Positions 35,538 to 44,968 of a stretch of DNA of 64,000 nt are shown one piece after another. The translations under genes were made by a program, and so were the position numbers. The DNA lies in assembly GCF_028882255.1 (NCBI RefSeq), contig NZ_JARBUY010000002.1, forward strand, positions 694,342-758,341, in the 5' to 3' direction. The notes under the pieces were generated by a model that was not told the DNA's origin, searched no databases, and saw nothing but the letters and a program-made list of their open reading frames with translations. Source of the stretch: Maribacter polysaccharolyticus (GTDB lineage: Bacteria; Bacteroidota; Bacteroidia; Flavobacteriales; Flavobacteriaceae). Numbering within the stretch: position 1 is the first letter of the stretch; each line of letters starts with the position of its first letter.

Positions 35538-36578
35538 TCAAGTTTCTAAGGTCAGAATGGCTATAAAGATACCATCTTCCACCTTATAAACGAAATGATG
35601 CTGATCGGGATATAATAATCGTAACCGTTTTTCCAAATTTTCCAAACCTATTCCTGAGCCACTTTTATCATTGGTGTTCTTCGGTAAATTGGGATTGGTG
35701 GCGGTAAAGGTCAATTTGGTCGCTTCAATCTCCAATTTAAAGTCCAGGTTCGAGGGTCTGCCTGCAGATACACCGTGCTTAAAGGCATTCTCTACCAAGG
35801 TAATGAACAGAAGGGGTACTACTTTTATATTGGGGACCATTTTGGGGAACGAGTAGGATATTTTGATCTTATCCGTAAACCGTAGTTTCATGAGTTCAAT
35901 ATATTGGGTCATGAAATCCAGTTCTTTTTGTAAGGGTACTTTTTCGGTTTCGGTATCGTATAACAGGTACCGCATGAGTTTACCCAAGCTGTGAATGGTT
36001 TTTTTGGCACTTACCGGATTGAGGTCTACCAGCGAATAAATATTGTTCAGCGCATTGAAGAAGAAATGGGGTTGCAATTGATATTTTAGATGTTGGATCT
36101 CGGATTGCAATTGGACGTTCTTTGCCTCCTTGCGTTCGGTCTCGGTCTTTTTCCATCTTTCGGTGGTCTTTAAGGCGATGGAGAAAGCGAGGGGGACAAG
36201 GGAGGCGAAAAAGTCAAGATACCAGAATATCTTTCTTGGGGGCTTGTTCTCAGGATTATCAATCAGGATGAAAATGTTGGAAAGAAAACCCCTCAGTTCG
36301 TGGTTCGCCCAAACCAAGACTGTGATCAATACGATATTGATGATAAAAAAGAGAACTATCCTTTTGCCAAAAAAGAATCTATCAATCAAAAAGAGGTAAT
36401 TGATGTAGAAAATGAAGGCATAAAAAAACAAAGGAACCCAAGTGTGTATCAATGATCGGGTCACTACTTGGGAATTTTGGTTTTGTCCTTGCGACAACAA
36501 ATAGGGCATGCTGAACAATAGCAACCATGCCAGAACATGCAACAAGGGAAATAAATATTTTTTACGGTTCAATTCCAT
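35538..36578 (-). CDS. LytS-type histidine kinase of exporter operon
   Basis: The 346-residue membrane kinase has four N-terminal helices and the core with His171 (LQPHFFFNALNNIYSL), the N-box (LVENAFKHG) and G-box (GIGLENLEKRL). It follows the permease gene by 10 bases in the export operon. It may sense the exported substrate or the export state. Confidence 0.92.
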   Translation of the reverse strand: MELNRKKYLFPLLHVLAWLLLFSMPYLLSQGQNQNSQVVTRSLIHTWVPLFFYAFIFYINYLFLIDRFFFGKRIVLFFIINIVLITVLVWANHELRGFLSNIFILIDNPENKPPRKIFWYLDFFASLVPLAFSIALKTTERWKKTETERKEAKNVQLQSEIQHLKYQLQPHFFFNALNNIYSLVDLNPVSAKKTIHSLGKLMRYLLYDTETEKVPLQKELDFMTQYIELMKLRFTDKIKISYSFPKMVPNIKVVPLLFITLVENAFKHGVSAGRPSNLDFKLEIEATKLTFTATNPNLPKNTNDKSGSGIGLENLEKRLRLLYPDQHHFVYKVEDGIFIAILTLET

Positions 36579-36588
36579 CTTTTCTTAT

Positions 36589-37809
36589 TTACTCATAGCG
36601 CAAAGCCGTGATCGGATCTAATGCCGCTGCTTTCTTTGCAGGATACCATCCAAAGAATATACCTGTAACGGCACAAACGGCGAACGATATGATAATCGAA
36701 TACATAGCGACACTGGTGGGCCAATGTAAGAATTTCTCGATAAAAATCGTAGATCCTAGCCCTAAGGTTACACCTATAAGTCCACCGGTGATACTGATTA
36801 AAATGGCTTCGATCAAAAACTGCATCAAGATATCGGAACCTTTGCCGCCAACGGCCATTCGCAAACCGATTTCCTTAGTGCGTTCTTTTACCGATACGTA
36901 CATGATATTCATGATGCCTATACCGCCGATCAATAACGAGATACCGGCTACGGCCACTAAGAGTACGGTCAACATTTCGCTGGTAGAACTGAATGTTGAA
37001 ATCAATTCTTCCATAGAACGTACCGTAAAATCATCATTTTCATTATCCAATAATTTGTGTCGGGAGCGTAATATTTCGGTAACTTGTGTTACGGCTTCCG
37101 GGGCATCGTCTTCACTTGTTGCCGATGCCATGATTTGGTTTAAATAGTCAATGGCCAAAATACGCTTTTGAACGGTAGAAAAAGGTGCTATGACCACGTC
37201 ATCCTGATCTTGGCCAAAGGTGTTTTCCCCTTTTTCTTCCAATACCCCGATAACTTTAAACGGAATACTGTTAAAGCGGACCAGTTTGCCAATAGGGTCT
37301 TCGCCATCCGGGAATACATTGTCGACAACCGTCTGACCTAATAAAACAACCTTGGAAGCGGCTTGTACTTCGGCATCGGTAAACATACTTCCACTTTGAA
37401 GGCCGACCACTTTAATGTCCAGGTATTCGGGATTTACACCAAAAATGGTAGATGGCCAGTTATTGGCTCCGTTGATTACTTGTCCACTGCCATTTACAAC
37501 AGGTGTAATGTAATTTAATAAGGTAGTTTTCCCTTTTATCTCCTCGTAATCTTTATAGGTCAATGTTTGCACATCGCCACCACTTCCTCTTGCTGGACCT
37601 CTATCATCTTCCCCGGGTCTAATGGTAATCATATTCGATCCCATGCTCGAGATGGTACTCCGTATGCTTTGCTTTGAACCTTCCCCTATGGCCAACATGG
37701 CAATTACGGCTGCTACTCCTATGATGATGCCCAACATGGTGAGAAGGGTTCTGATCTTGTTGAGGACAATGGCCTTAAAGGCAATTTTAAATAAATTCAA
37801 TAGTCTCAT
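36589..37809 (-). CDS. MacB-like ABC transporter permease
   Basis: The 406-residue protein has one N-terminal helix, a periplasmic MacB_PCD domain (residues about 50-270) and a C-terminal FtsX core with three helices. This is the topology of MacB-type mechanotransmission permeases. It starts 2 bases after the ATPase stop and works with the membrane-fusion and TolC-like proteins of the operon to push substrates from the periplasm across the outer membrane. Confidence 0.93.
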   Translation of the reverse strand: MRLLNLFKIAFKAIVLNKIRTLLTMLGIIIGVAAVIAMLAIGEGSKQSIRSTISSMGSNMITIRPGEDDRGPARGSGGDVQTLTYKDYEEIKGKTTLLNYITPVVNGSGQVINGANNWPSTIFGVNPEYLDIKVVGLQSGSMFTDAEVQAASKVVLLGQTVVDNVFPDGEDPIGKLVRFNSIPFKVIGVLEEKGENTFGQDQDDVVIAPFSTVQKRILAIDYLNQIMASATSEDDAPEAVTQVTEILRSRHKLLDNENDDFTVRSMEELISTFSSTSEMLTVLLVAVAGISLLIGGIGIMNIMYVSVKERTKEIGLRMAVGGKGSDILMQFLIEAILISITGGLIGVTLGLGSTIFIEKFLHWPTSVAMYSIIISFAVCAVTGIFFGWYPAKKAAALDPITALRYE

Positions 37810-37811
37810 AA

Positions 37812-38555
37812 TTAATGGTCTTCTACAGGTAATGAGGCTAATTCAGTAGCCGCTGATTGAATATCTTTATTGAGGTAGTCCTTAATGATGTTGCCATCTT
37901 TCAAGACAATGGTTCTACTGCTAAAGGTCGCAATGTCTGGCTCGTGGGTCACGAAGGTAATCGTGATACCCTTTTCATTCAACTCTTGGAATAAGGACAT
38001 GATTTCGTAAGAAGTGCGAGTGTCCAGGTTTCCGGTTGCTTCATCCGCTAAGATCATAACTGGGTTGTTGACCAAAGACCTTGCAATGGCCACCCTTTGC
38101 TGTTGCCCCCCGGAAAGCTGTGAAGGGGTGTGGTCCATACGGTCGCCCAAACCTACCATTTCCAAAGCCTTAAAGGCTCGTTCTTTACGTTCGTCGGTAG
38201 AAACCTTACTGTTGTATAGCAGGGGTAATTCTACATTTTCCAATGCAGATGTCCGTGCCAGTAAATTATAGGATTGAAAAATGAACCCTATTTTTTCATT
38301 TCTAATTGTTGCCAATTGATTTCTGTTCAAATCTTTTACGCTAACCCCATCAATTTGGTATAATCCCGATGTTGGCTGATCTAAACACCCTAAAATATTA
38401 AGCATGGTACTTTTTCCCGAACCACTAGATCCCATGATGGTAACGAACTCCCCTTCGGAAATGGTAAACGAAATACCCTTTAACGCATGGACAATCTCGT
38501 TACCCATCGTAAACTCCCGTTTTAAATTCTCTATTTTTATGATATCCTTATTCAT
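37812..38555 (-). CDS. ABC transporter ATP-binding protein (MacB/LolD-type)
   Basis: The 247-residue ATPase carries Walker A (GSSGSGKST), the signature LSGGQQQRVAIARSL, Walker B (ILADEATGNLD) and the H-loop. The LolD/MacB subclass is supported by LAIANEK-like Q-loop sequences and by the adjacent permease. It starts 6 bases after the fusion-protein stop. Confidence 0.95.
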   Translation of the reverse strand: MNKDIIKIENLKREFTMGNEIVHALKGISFTISEGEFVTIMGSSGSGKSTMLNILGCLDQPTSGLYQIDGVSVKDLNRNQLATIRNEKIGFIFQSYNLLARTSALENVELPLLYNSKVSTDERKERAFKALEMVGLGDRMDHTPSQLSGGQQQRVAIARSLVNNPVMILADEATGNLDTRTSYEIMSLFQELNEKGITITFVTHEPDIATFSSRTIVLKDGNIIKDYLNKDIQSAATELASLPVEDH

Positions 38556-38561
38556 GCTCGC

Positions 38562-39782
38562 TTACTTTTTTTTACTCGATCCTGGTCGCTTAGGCATAAA
38601 CGGACTCTCATCAGGTCCTCCACTGGCTTGTTCGATAGGATTTTCCGATTTAAGGCTGTATACCAATTTGTCACCCTCTTCGACACCGTCCAATAGCTGT
38701 ACATTGACGCCGTTACTGGCACCAAGGGTTACTTCTTTAGGGGAAATGGCCCCATTGTCCTCTAAAACCCACACTTGTGTTGTTCCTTCTTCATCTGGCA
38801 TAGGCCCTCCTTTTGGAGGTTCGAATCCTATATTGTGTTGCTCGTTGTAGGCCATTAGAATCGGTGGGGTTGGTTTAAAATTAATGGCTTTGGCCTCTGT
38901 GGTCAAGACATCCTTGAGCTCTAAGGTATAGATTGAAATGGTGGCCGTAAGACCTGGTTTAAGCTTAAGATCGGGATTGTCTGCCTTTATCACCACCGTA
39001 TAGGTAATGACATTGGATGTTTCCGTATAATCCAAACGAACTTGTGTTACGGTACCTTCAAAAGTTTCCCCTAAATAGGCATCCACGGTGAAAGTCACCC
39101 TTTGACCTTCTTTGACACCGCCTATATCGGCTTCATCCACATCGGCCTCAACCTGCATTTCCTTTAAATCCTGGGCAATGGTAAAAAGGGTAGGAGTGCT
39201 ATAACTTGCTGCCACCGTTTGGCCTTCATCGATATCCCTAGACAATACGACGCCATTAATGGGGGAGTAGATGTTCGCATAACCCAAGTTGGTCTTTGCT
39301 TCTTGCAAGTCTGATAACCGTTGGGTAACCGTACCTTTGGCTGTTTCATAATTGTAGAGGGCGTCATCATAATCCGATTTGCTAATGACTTTATTTTCAT
39401 ACAATGTTTTTTGCCGTTCAAAAATGGTCTGCATGTAGTTTCTTTGACTAATGGCATTGTCATAGGATGCCTGTGCCTGCATTAGGGCAGCCCTTAGATT
39501 CGTTTTATCCAGTTCCGCGATCAATTGACCTTCCTTGACGATACTGTTGTAGTCCACATAGATTTTTTTGACCACCCCGGAAACCTGCGTACCGACATCT
39601 ACTTGATTGGTGGGTTCTATGGTGCCGGTGGCCGTTACCATGGTGGTTACATCCCCTTTTTTGACTGTAAGGGTCTGTGCCTCAATGACGGCGTCGTCAT
39701 CGCTCTTTAAAAAGCTGTACCCAATTAAGGCAATTATCAATACAGCTATACCGCCTATTATTAATTTCTTTTTGTTTTTCAT
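38562..39782 (-). CDS. Periplasmic adaptor (HlyD/MacA-like)
   Basis: The 406-residue adaptor has an N-terminal membrane anchor, a lipoyl-like half (GTIEPTNQVDVGTQVSG), a coiled-coil hairpin (about residues 90-180) and a beta-barrel domain. It bridges the MacB-like permease and TolC. It starts 4 bases after the TolC-like gene stop. The C-terminus is unusually Pro/Gly/Ser rich (SGGPDESPFMPKRPGSSKKK). Confidence 0.93.
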   Translation of the reverse strand: MKNKKKLIIGGIAVLIIALIGYSFLKSDDDAVIEAQTLTVKKGDVTTMVTATGTIEPTNQVDVGTQVSGVVKKIYVDYNSIVKEGQLIAELDKTNLRAALMQAQASYDNAISQRNYMQTIFERQKTLYENKVISKSDYDDALYNYETAKGTVTQRLSDLQEAKTNLGYANIYSPINGVVLSRDIDEGQTVAASYSTPTLFTIAQDLKEMQVEADVDEADIGGVKEGQRVTFTVDAYLGETFEGTVTQVRLDYTETSNVITYTVVIKADNPDLKLKPGLTATISIYTLELKDVLTTEAKAINFKPTPPILMAYNEQHNIGFEPPKGGPMPDEEGTTQVWVLEDNGAISPKEVTLGASNGVNVQLLDGVEEGDKLVYSLKSENPIEQASGGPDESPFMPKRPGSSKKK

Positions 39783-39786
39783 TTGA

Positions 39787-41109
39787 TTAAAGTTTAATGT
39801 CGTTTCCTTGATAAAATTGTAATAATTGGGTGTAAAGCAGGCTAAGGTATTTGGCCTGTAAATAATTCTGTTCCGCGTTGGTATACGTATTTTGGCTCAC
39901 TACAAGGTCGGTGGTACTCAATGCCCCTAACTCATATTGTTTTTGGGCCAATCGGTACGATTCCCCTGCGGCGTTCTTCGCCACTTCCGCTGCCGACATT
40001 TGGCCTTGTGCCGCAAGGGCATTTTGCCAAGCCGACTCTATTTTTTGATAAAGATCTTTTTCTTCTTGGGCGAGATCCAGTTTTGCGATTTCAATATCTA
40101 TTTTGGCGTTTTCAACATCCGTTTTAGTTTGGTTTCTGTTGAAAATAGGCACGCTTAACGAGAGTCCGACCCTTTGGTTGAAGTTTAGATCCAACTGATC
40201 TGAAAAATTATAATCCTGTGTAGACGTATATCCCGAGCCAAGGCTTCCCGATAGGGAAAGGGTAGGTAAATACCCTCCTTTGGCAATATCGAGTTCCTTT
40301 TCGAAAACCGAAACATTTACCTTACCCGCATTGATTTCCGGTAGGTTCTCTAGGGCCTTTTCATAGACTAAATTCAAATCGGGGACCAATTCCTTTCCAT
40401 TGCCGTCAACTTCCGCTATTTGGAACGAGGTACCGATCGGAAGCTCCAAGAGCTGTTTAAGGGTCAATAGCTGTGTGGCATAATCATTTTTGGCAGTTAT
40501 GAGGTTATAGGCGTTGGTAGCCGTATTCGATTGGGCGTCGGTATAATCCTTCATGGCTATGGAACCTGCATCCAAGCGGGCCTTGGCCTGCTCCTCTTCT
40601 TTTTGGGAAGCGATGAGGTTGTTTTCGGCTATGGTTATGTTTTCTTTACCGTAAAGTAATTGGATATAACTTTCGGTAATGCTCAAGATGATATTGTTTT
40701 TGGCTTCTTCTTCATATAAGGAATATTGGTCGACCAATAATTTGTTTTGTTTTATTTCATTGGAAATCTGATTGCCTTGAAAAAGGGTAACCGAGGAATT
40801 GAGTCCCAAACTGGTAGCATTGATCTGTTGTGAAACAAAATCACTGGTTATCGGGTCAATCGAATTACCATTGGTAAAGTTTTGTGAAGCAGAACCGTAA
40901 AGATTCGGTAATCGGGCCGATTTAGCTTCCTTAAAGTCCTGAAGCGTACCGTTCTTTTCCAAAACAGCTTGTTTTACGGTAATATTATGTTCTAAGGCGT
41001 ATGAGATACATTCATCCAGGGTCCAAATTTTATCCACGGGTTCGATAGATTGCTGTCCCTGTGTAAATTGGACGATAAGTGCAAGCAGAATAATTATTGA
41101 TTTTTTCAT
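39787..41109 (-). CDS. TolC-family outer-membrane efflux protein
   Basis: The 440-residue protein has a signal peptide (MKKSIIILLALIVQFTQGQ) and two duplicated TolC-type helix-barrel halves. It provides the outer-membrane channel for the operon. The start at 41109 fits the signal; the frame is open 11 codons further. It is the first gene of the operon, which reads TolC, adaptor, ATPase, permease, kinase, regulator. Confidence 0.92.
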   Translation of the reverse strand: MKKSIIILLALIVQFTQGQQSIEPVDKIWTLDECISYALEHNITVKQAVLEKNGTLQDFKEAKSARLPNLYGSASQNFTNGNSIDPITSDFVSQQINATSLGLNSSVTLFQGNQISNEIKQNKLLVDQYSLYEEEAKNNIILSITESYIQLLYGKENITIAENNLIASQKEEEQAKARLDAGSIAMKDYTDAQSNTATNAYNLITAKNDYATQLLTLKQLLELPIGTSFQIAEVDGNGKELVPDLNLVYEKALENLPEINAGKVNVSVFEKELDIAKGGYLPTLSLSGSLGSGYTSTQDYNFSDQLDLNFNQRVGLSLSVPIFNRNQTKTDVENAKIDIEIAKLDLAQEEKDLYQKIESAWQNALAAQGQMSAAEVAKNAAGESYRLAQKQYELGALSTTDLVVSQNTYTNAEQNYLQAKYLSLLYTQLLQFYQGNDIKL

Positions 41110-41369
41110 GTTGTATCCTGATTTTATTGAAATACGGTCCAAAGATGTAAATTAATGTAGGCCGTTACCATCGAAATAGATAAAGCAAGGGATTGACTAG
41201 ATTAAAACGAAGATTTTATCGATTGGATTTTACAGGTGATCGTAAATGGGACGGGAAATAAACGTGTATTCCCTATGTGCATTCGTCAAATTTGTACGGC
41301 TCGTAGATGTGATTTACGGTTTTATTGATTTGATTTCTTTTTTGGGGATTTTTTATGGTTTTTTGGTTC

Positions 41370-42656
41370 ATGATGATAAAAAAACGGGTTATTGGGGCAT
41401 CAAAGCAAACAGTAGGGCCCAGGCCATGGGTAAAGACCCTTAAAAATTCGAGGTTCCTTCTTATGGGGATACTGTTAGTGGTTGGTGTCCAATCGTGCGG
41501 TCATGAAAGTAATGGGGATACTGTGGACGAGGTAATCGATGGGGGTGATGGTGATATAGTGGACGGTAATTTACCCGATATTACCGGTTTTCCCATCGTC
41601 GATACCGGTCAAACCGATTTCTATGATAATTCAACGGTAATGTCGCCCCCTTCATCCGGGGATGATTTTTACGGGCAAGATGCGGCATATGATGGCAACC
41701 AGCCTTCATATACAAGTAATGGTGACGGTACGGTTACCGATAATGTTACCGGTCTCATGTGGCAAAATTCATGGGATCACAATGGGGATGGTACCATTGA
41801 CTACGATGATAAGCTTACCTATGATGGGCTCCTGGCCTTGATTGAAGCGGGGTATGCCTATGCGGGGTATACAGACTGGCGTTTGCCCAGTATAAAGGAA
41901 TTGTACTCCTTGATCTTGTTCAGTGGCATGGATATTAGCGGATATGAAGGGGCAGCTACCGATGGTTTAACCCCATTTATCAATACCGATTATTTTGAAT
42001 TTGCGTATGGCGATCTCGACGCTGGTGAACGTTTGATCGATGTGCAATGTGCTTCAAAAAATCGATATGTCGGTGGTTCGATGGAAATGGTTTTCGGGGT
42101 CAACTTTGCGGATGGACGTATAAAAGGGTATGGTACGACCAATTCCGGAGAGGAAAAGGCATTCAATTACCTTATGGTAAGGGGAAATGATACGTATGGG
42201 GAGAATGAGTTCACCGATAATGGTGACGGTACCATTACCGATGCCGCCACAGGGTTGATGTGGATGCAGGATGACAATGGGGAAGGCCTTTATTGGAAAG
42301 AGGCGTTAAGTTATGCGGCGCACTATGAATTTGCCGGGTACTCCGATTGGCGCTTGCCGAACGTTAAGGAGCTTCAGGGTATCGTGGACTATACACGGTC
42401 TCCGGAAACTACCGGTTCAGCGGCTATCGATCCGCTTTTCAATAGTGACCAAATTACCAATGAAGCTGGTGAGGAAGATTATCCCTACTATTGGAGTGGT
42501 ACCACACATGCCAATTGGACCACCTCAGGGAATAATGGGGCGTGGGGGGCATATGTCGCTTTTGGAAGGGCCATGGGGTATATAACGGGGTGGACGGATG
42601 TTCACGGAGCCGGGGCGCAACGCAGCGACCCCAAAAACGGTGATCCCAGTGATTAA
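41370..42656 (+). CDS. DUF1566 lipoprotein, truncated by an in-frame stop
   Basis: The 428-residue product has a long N-terminus, a lipobox-like VGVQSC and two DUF1566 (Lcl C-terminal-like) units, each with a TGLMWQ or TGLMWM core and a GYTDWRLPS or GYSDWRLPN motif. The frame is closed by TAA at 42654-42656, but the next 25 codons read on (PTGNGPQGDAIRVYNYVRL...) and match the end of the paralog just downstream, where the stop corresponds to a Tyr codon. A nonsense change, read-through or sequencing error is likely. DUF1566 proteins are surface proteins of unknown function. The exact start is uncertain. Confidence 0.75.
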   Translation: MMIKKRVIGASKQTVGPRPWVKTLKNSRFLLMGILLVVGVQSCGHESNGDTVDEVIDGGDGDIVDGNLPDITGFPIVDTGQTDFYDNSTVMSPPSSGDDFYGQDAAYDGNQPSYTSNGDGTVTDNVTGLMWQNSWDHNGDGTIDYDDKLTYDGLLALIEAGYAYAGYTDWRLPSIKELYSLILFSGMDISGYEGAATDGLTPFINTDYFEFAYGDLDAGERLIDVQCASKNRYVGGSMEMVFGVNFADGRIKGYGTTNSGEEKAFNYLMVRGNDTYGENEFTDNGDGTITDAATGLMWMQDDNGEGLYWKEALSYAAHYEFAGYSDWRLPNVKELQGIVDYTRSPETTGSAAIDPLFNSDQITNEAGEEDYPYYWSGTTHANWTTSGNNGAWGAYVAFGRAMGYITGWTDVHGAGAQRSDPKNGDPSD

Positions 42657-42731
42657 CCGACCGGTAACGGACCCCAGGGCGACGCTATCAGGGTCTACAA
42701 TTATGTAAGATTGGTAAGGGATATAAATTAA
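42657..42731 (+). pseudogene. Detached C-terminal coding segment of the DUF1566 gene
   Basis: These 24 codons plus a stop remain in frame with the preceding gene and align with the last residues of the 42738 paralog (GPQGDAIRIYNYVRLVRNVN). They are not translated unless the TAA at 42654 is read through. Confidence 0.6.
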
Positions 42732-42737
42732 GGTACT

Positions 42738-44057
42738 ATGAATCGATTCTATATTAAAATTTGTGTAGGTATTTGGGTTGTTTTACCCATTTGGGGTTTT
42801 TCACAAAACTACCCCATCGTTGGTACGGGCCAAACTGTTTTTTACGATGATCAAAACGAAATTGCAGCTCCCTCTAAAGGGGAGCCTTTTTACGGGCAGG
42901 ATGCAAACTTCCCCGGAAATGTTCCTTCCTATATCAATAATGGTGATGGTACGGTTACCGATAATGTAACCGGACTTATGTGGCAACAGACTTTCGATCA
43001 TAATGGTGATGGTAAGATCAATGTCAAGGATAAACTAACCTATAAAGAAATCATTGAAAAATTTGGGGACGGTGGCGTTACTTTCGCCGGATATGATGAC
43101 TGGCGATTGCCGACCATCAAGGAAATGTATTCCTTGATTTTATTCAGTGGTAGGGATATCTCACCACAGAGCAACGCTGCAGAAGGCCATACCCCTTTTA
43201 TTGCCAATGACATTTTTGAATTTGCCTATGGCGATTTGGAGGAGGGGGAAAGGTTGATAGATATGCAATGTGCCACGACTACGGTATATGTGAGTGATGA
43301 AGTGTCGCCTACCGTGTTCGGGGTGAATTTCGCCGATGGGCGAATAAAGGGGTACGGTCTGGGCATACCGGGTAGAGGGGCCAAGACGTTTAATTATTTG
43401 CTTGTGCGCGGCAATACCTCCTATGGGGAAAACCACTTTGTCGATACTAAAGATGGTACGATTACCGATGGGGCGACCGGACTCATGTGGATGCAGAACG
43501 ACAATGGGGAAGGATTGAATTGGCAAGAGGCCCTAAAGTATGCCGATAATGCGGATTTTGCCGGCTATTCCGATTGGCGTTTGCCCAATGCCAAGGAATT
43601 ACAAAGTATAGTAGACTATTCACGCTCACCGGCTACCACAAAATCGGCAGCTATAGCCCCTCTTTTTAACTGTACGCAGATTACGAACGAGGACGGAGAG
43701 GTAGATTACCCCTGGTATTGGAGTAGCACTACACATGCACGTGAAGGTAAAAACGGTGGCACGGCCGCAGTTTATGTTGCTTTTGGAAAATCATTGGGTA
43801 ATATGCCTGCACGACCTTCAAGGGGGATGCCCGGGATAAAAAGTAGGGAAGGGGCAAGGCCCGTTGGTCTACCTGAGCAAGGTGAGCGGAGGGGTAGTGA
43901 AAGTGAATCCCCTAATTGGGTCGATATCCATGGCGCTGGTAGCCAAAGGAGCGATCCAAAATCAGGAAATCCCGATCATTACAAGAATGGTCGAGGCCCA
44001 CAGGGAGATGCCATAAGAATATATAATTATGTGCGATTGGTGCGGAATGTAAATTAA
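42738..44057 (+). CDS. DUF1566 protein, secreted
   Basis: The 439-residue paralog of the preceding protein has a signal peptide (VLPIWGFSQ) and the same two DUF1566 units (TGLMWQQTFDHNGDG, DWRLPTIKEMYSLILFSG; TGLMWMQNDNGEGLNWQEALKYA). It has an extra low-complexity stretch rich in Arg, Gly and Glu at about residues 355-395 (PSRGMPGIKSREGARP) before the conserved end. It lies 6 bases after the remnant end of the first paralog, so both belong to one unit. Confidence 0.85.
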   Translation: MNRFYIKICVGIWVVLPIWGFSQNYPIVGTGQTVFYDDQNEIAAPSKGEPFYGQDANFPGNVPSYINNGDGTVTDNVTGLMWQQTFDHNGDGKINVKDKLTYKEIIEKFGDGGVTFAGYDDWRLPTIKEMYSLILFSGRDISPQSNAAEGHTPFIANDIFEFAYGDLEEGERLIDMQCATTTVYVSDEVSPTVFGVNFADGRIKGYGLGIPGRGAKTFNYLLVRGNTSYGENHFVDTKDGTITDGATGLMWMQNDNGEGLNWQEALKYADNADFAGYSDWRLPNAKELQSIVDYSRSPATTKSAAIAPLFNCTQITNEDGEVDYPWYWSSTTHAREGKNGGTAAVYVAFGKSLGNMPARPSRGMPGIKSREGARPVGLPEQGERRGSESESPNWVDIHGAGSQRSDPKSGNPDHYKNGRGPQGDAIRIYNYVRLVRNVN

Positions 44058-44097
44058 CCCCTTAGGGTTGGATAATCCCTGTTGGGCCCTTAAGGTC

Positions 44098-44136
44098 AAA
44101 GCACGTTTGTTGTTAAGCAACTTACGTGCTTTTTTA
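44098..44136 (+). terminator. Rho-independent terminator after the DUF1566 pair
   Basis: AAAGCACGT (44098-44106) pairs with ACGTGCTTT (44124-44132), then a T-run. The stem resembles those at 46267 and 47001. Confidence 0.75.
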
Positions 44137-44416
44137 TTTGGACAAAAAGTAATCGACCGGTAAAACGGGCAAAGCTGTTGGTCGATTTTGAATTTAAGGG
44201 GCATTGGGTGTTGGGCTTTATACCCGATCCCCCTGGGAAAAGATGGGGTGATGGCGATTGGGAACCATGGGCCGACCACGGATCGACGTATGCCTTAGGG
44301 AAAATAAGTAGGGGTGCCATTGCCTATGATATTTATTTAATCCCCCACTATAATAAGGGTTTATGGTCCTTGTGATTAAGGGCTTTTTGGGTCCCAACAG
44401 GTAATATCACAAGTTT

Positions 44417-44479
44417 GTAGATGAAATCATCCCGTTTGTTGATTTTGCTTTTAACAGCCCCGAAACATCTGTTACTTTG
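44417..44479 (+). promoter_or_regulatory. LytTR-type operator and promoter, copy 1
   Basis: The half-site GTAGAT (44417) is followed 21 bases later by GTTGAT (44438), with GATGAAATC between. The second half-site runs into TTTTG, and a -7 element TTACTTTG is at 44472-44479. The ATG of the first Spy-like gene is 22 bases further on. Two 9-bp direct repeats 21 bp apart are the known layout of LytTR regulators such as AgrA. Confidence 0.6.
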
Positions 44480-44500
44480 ACGTGTAAATAGTAAAACAAA

Positions 44501-44917
44501 ATGCAAAAGGCTAAAGACGTAATAGGGGTAAAGATCTTGAATGGTGTCCGGTGGCTTTTTGTTGTAACATCGGTAATGGCAGTGTTGTCCTGCGGACAAA
44601 AAAAAACGCAGGGGCAAAGAGGATTCGAACAGGTTCCGCCACCAATGCCGACAACGGAACAAATAGAAAAGAATATAAGTGATTTAGTGGCCGAAATATC
44701 GTTGAGCAATGAACAGGAAGTTGAGTTGTTGGAAATTTATTCGGAACACTATAAACAAGTTGGGGATCGTCTGAAATTCGGTCGTCCGGATAGAAGGGAA
44801 ATGGAAGCCTTGAGAAACGGATTGGAAAACCAAATAAAAGGACTGTTGACAAAAGAACAACTTGAATCATACACGGCTTACAAAAAGAAGATTGAGTCGC
44901 TTGGCTTAAAAGAATGA
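44501..44917 (+). CDS. Spy/LTxxQ-like lipoprotein, paralog 1
   Basis: The 138-residue protein has a lipoprotein signal (AVLSCGQKK), a VPPPMPTTEQI segment and a helical domain (DLVAEISLSNEQEVELLEIYSEHYKQV...RPDRREMEALRNGLENQIKGLLTKEQLESYTAYKKK) with an LTxxQ-like motif. It resembles small periplasmic helical proteins such as Spy and CpxP. It is the first of four paralogs in 2.3 kb. A promoter of the LytTR-operator type precedes it. Confidence 0.75.
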   Translation: MQKAKDVIGVKILNGVRWLFVVTSVMAVLSCGQKKTQGQRGFEQVPPPMPTTEQIEKNISDLVAEISLSNEQEVELLEIYSEHYKQVGDRLKFGRPDRREMEALRNGLENQIKGLLTKEQLESYTAYKKKIESLGLKE

Positions 44918-44968
44918 CCGATTTTAATATTAACCATTGGTCTATAAATTGGAATAAACAAGAAAATC

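Larger units (their letters stand above)
44058..44500. other. Intergenic stretch, 443 bases
   Basis: It holds a terminator (44098-44136) and a LytTR-type promoter (44417-44479). The middle (44150-44380) carries an open frame with no ATG and no recognisable relation, which I do not accept as a gene. Confidence 0.4.

Noticed and set aside
41246-41443. 65-residue ATG frame overlapping the DUF1566 start region
   Set aside because: It overlaps the N-terminus of the DUF1566 gene in another frame and looks like chance, although the start of DUF1566 is uncertain there.
44178-44375. 65-residue frame downstream of the DUF1566 terminator
   Set aside because: No ATG start, unusual Trp/Gly/Pro-rich sequence and a position between a terminator and a promoter.
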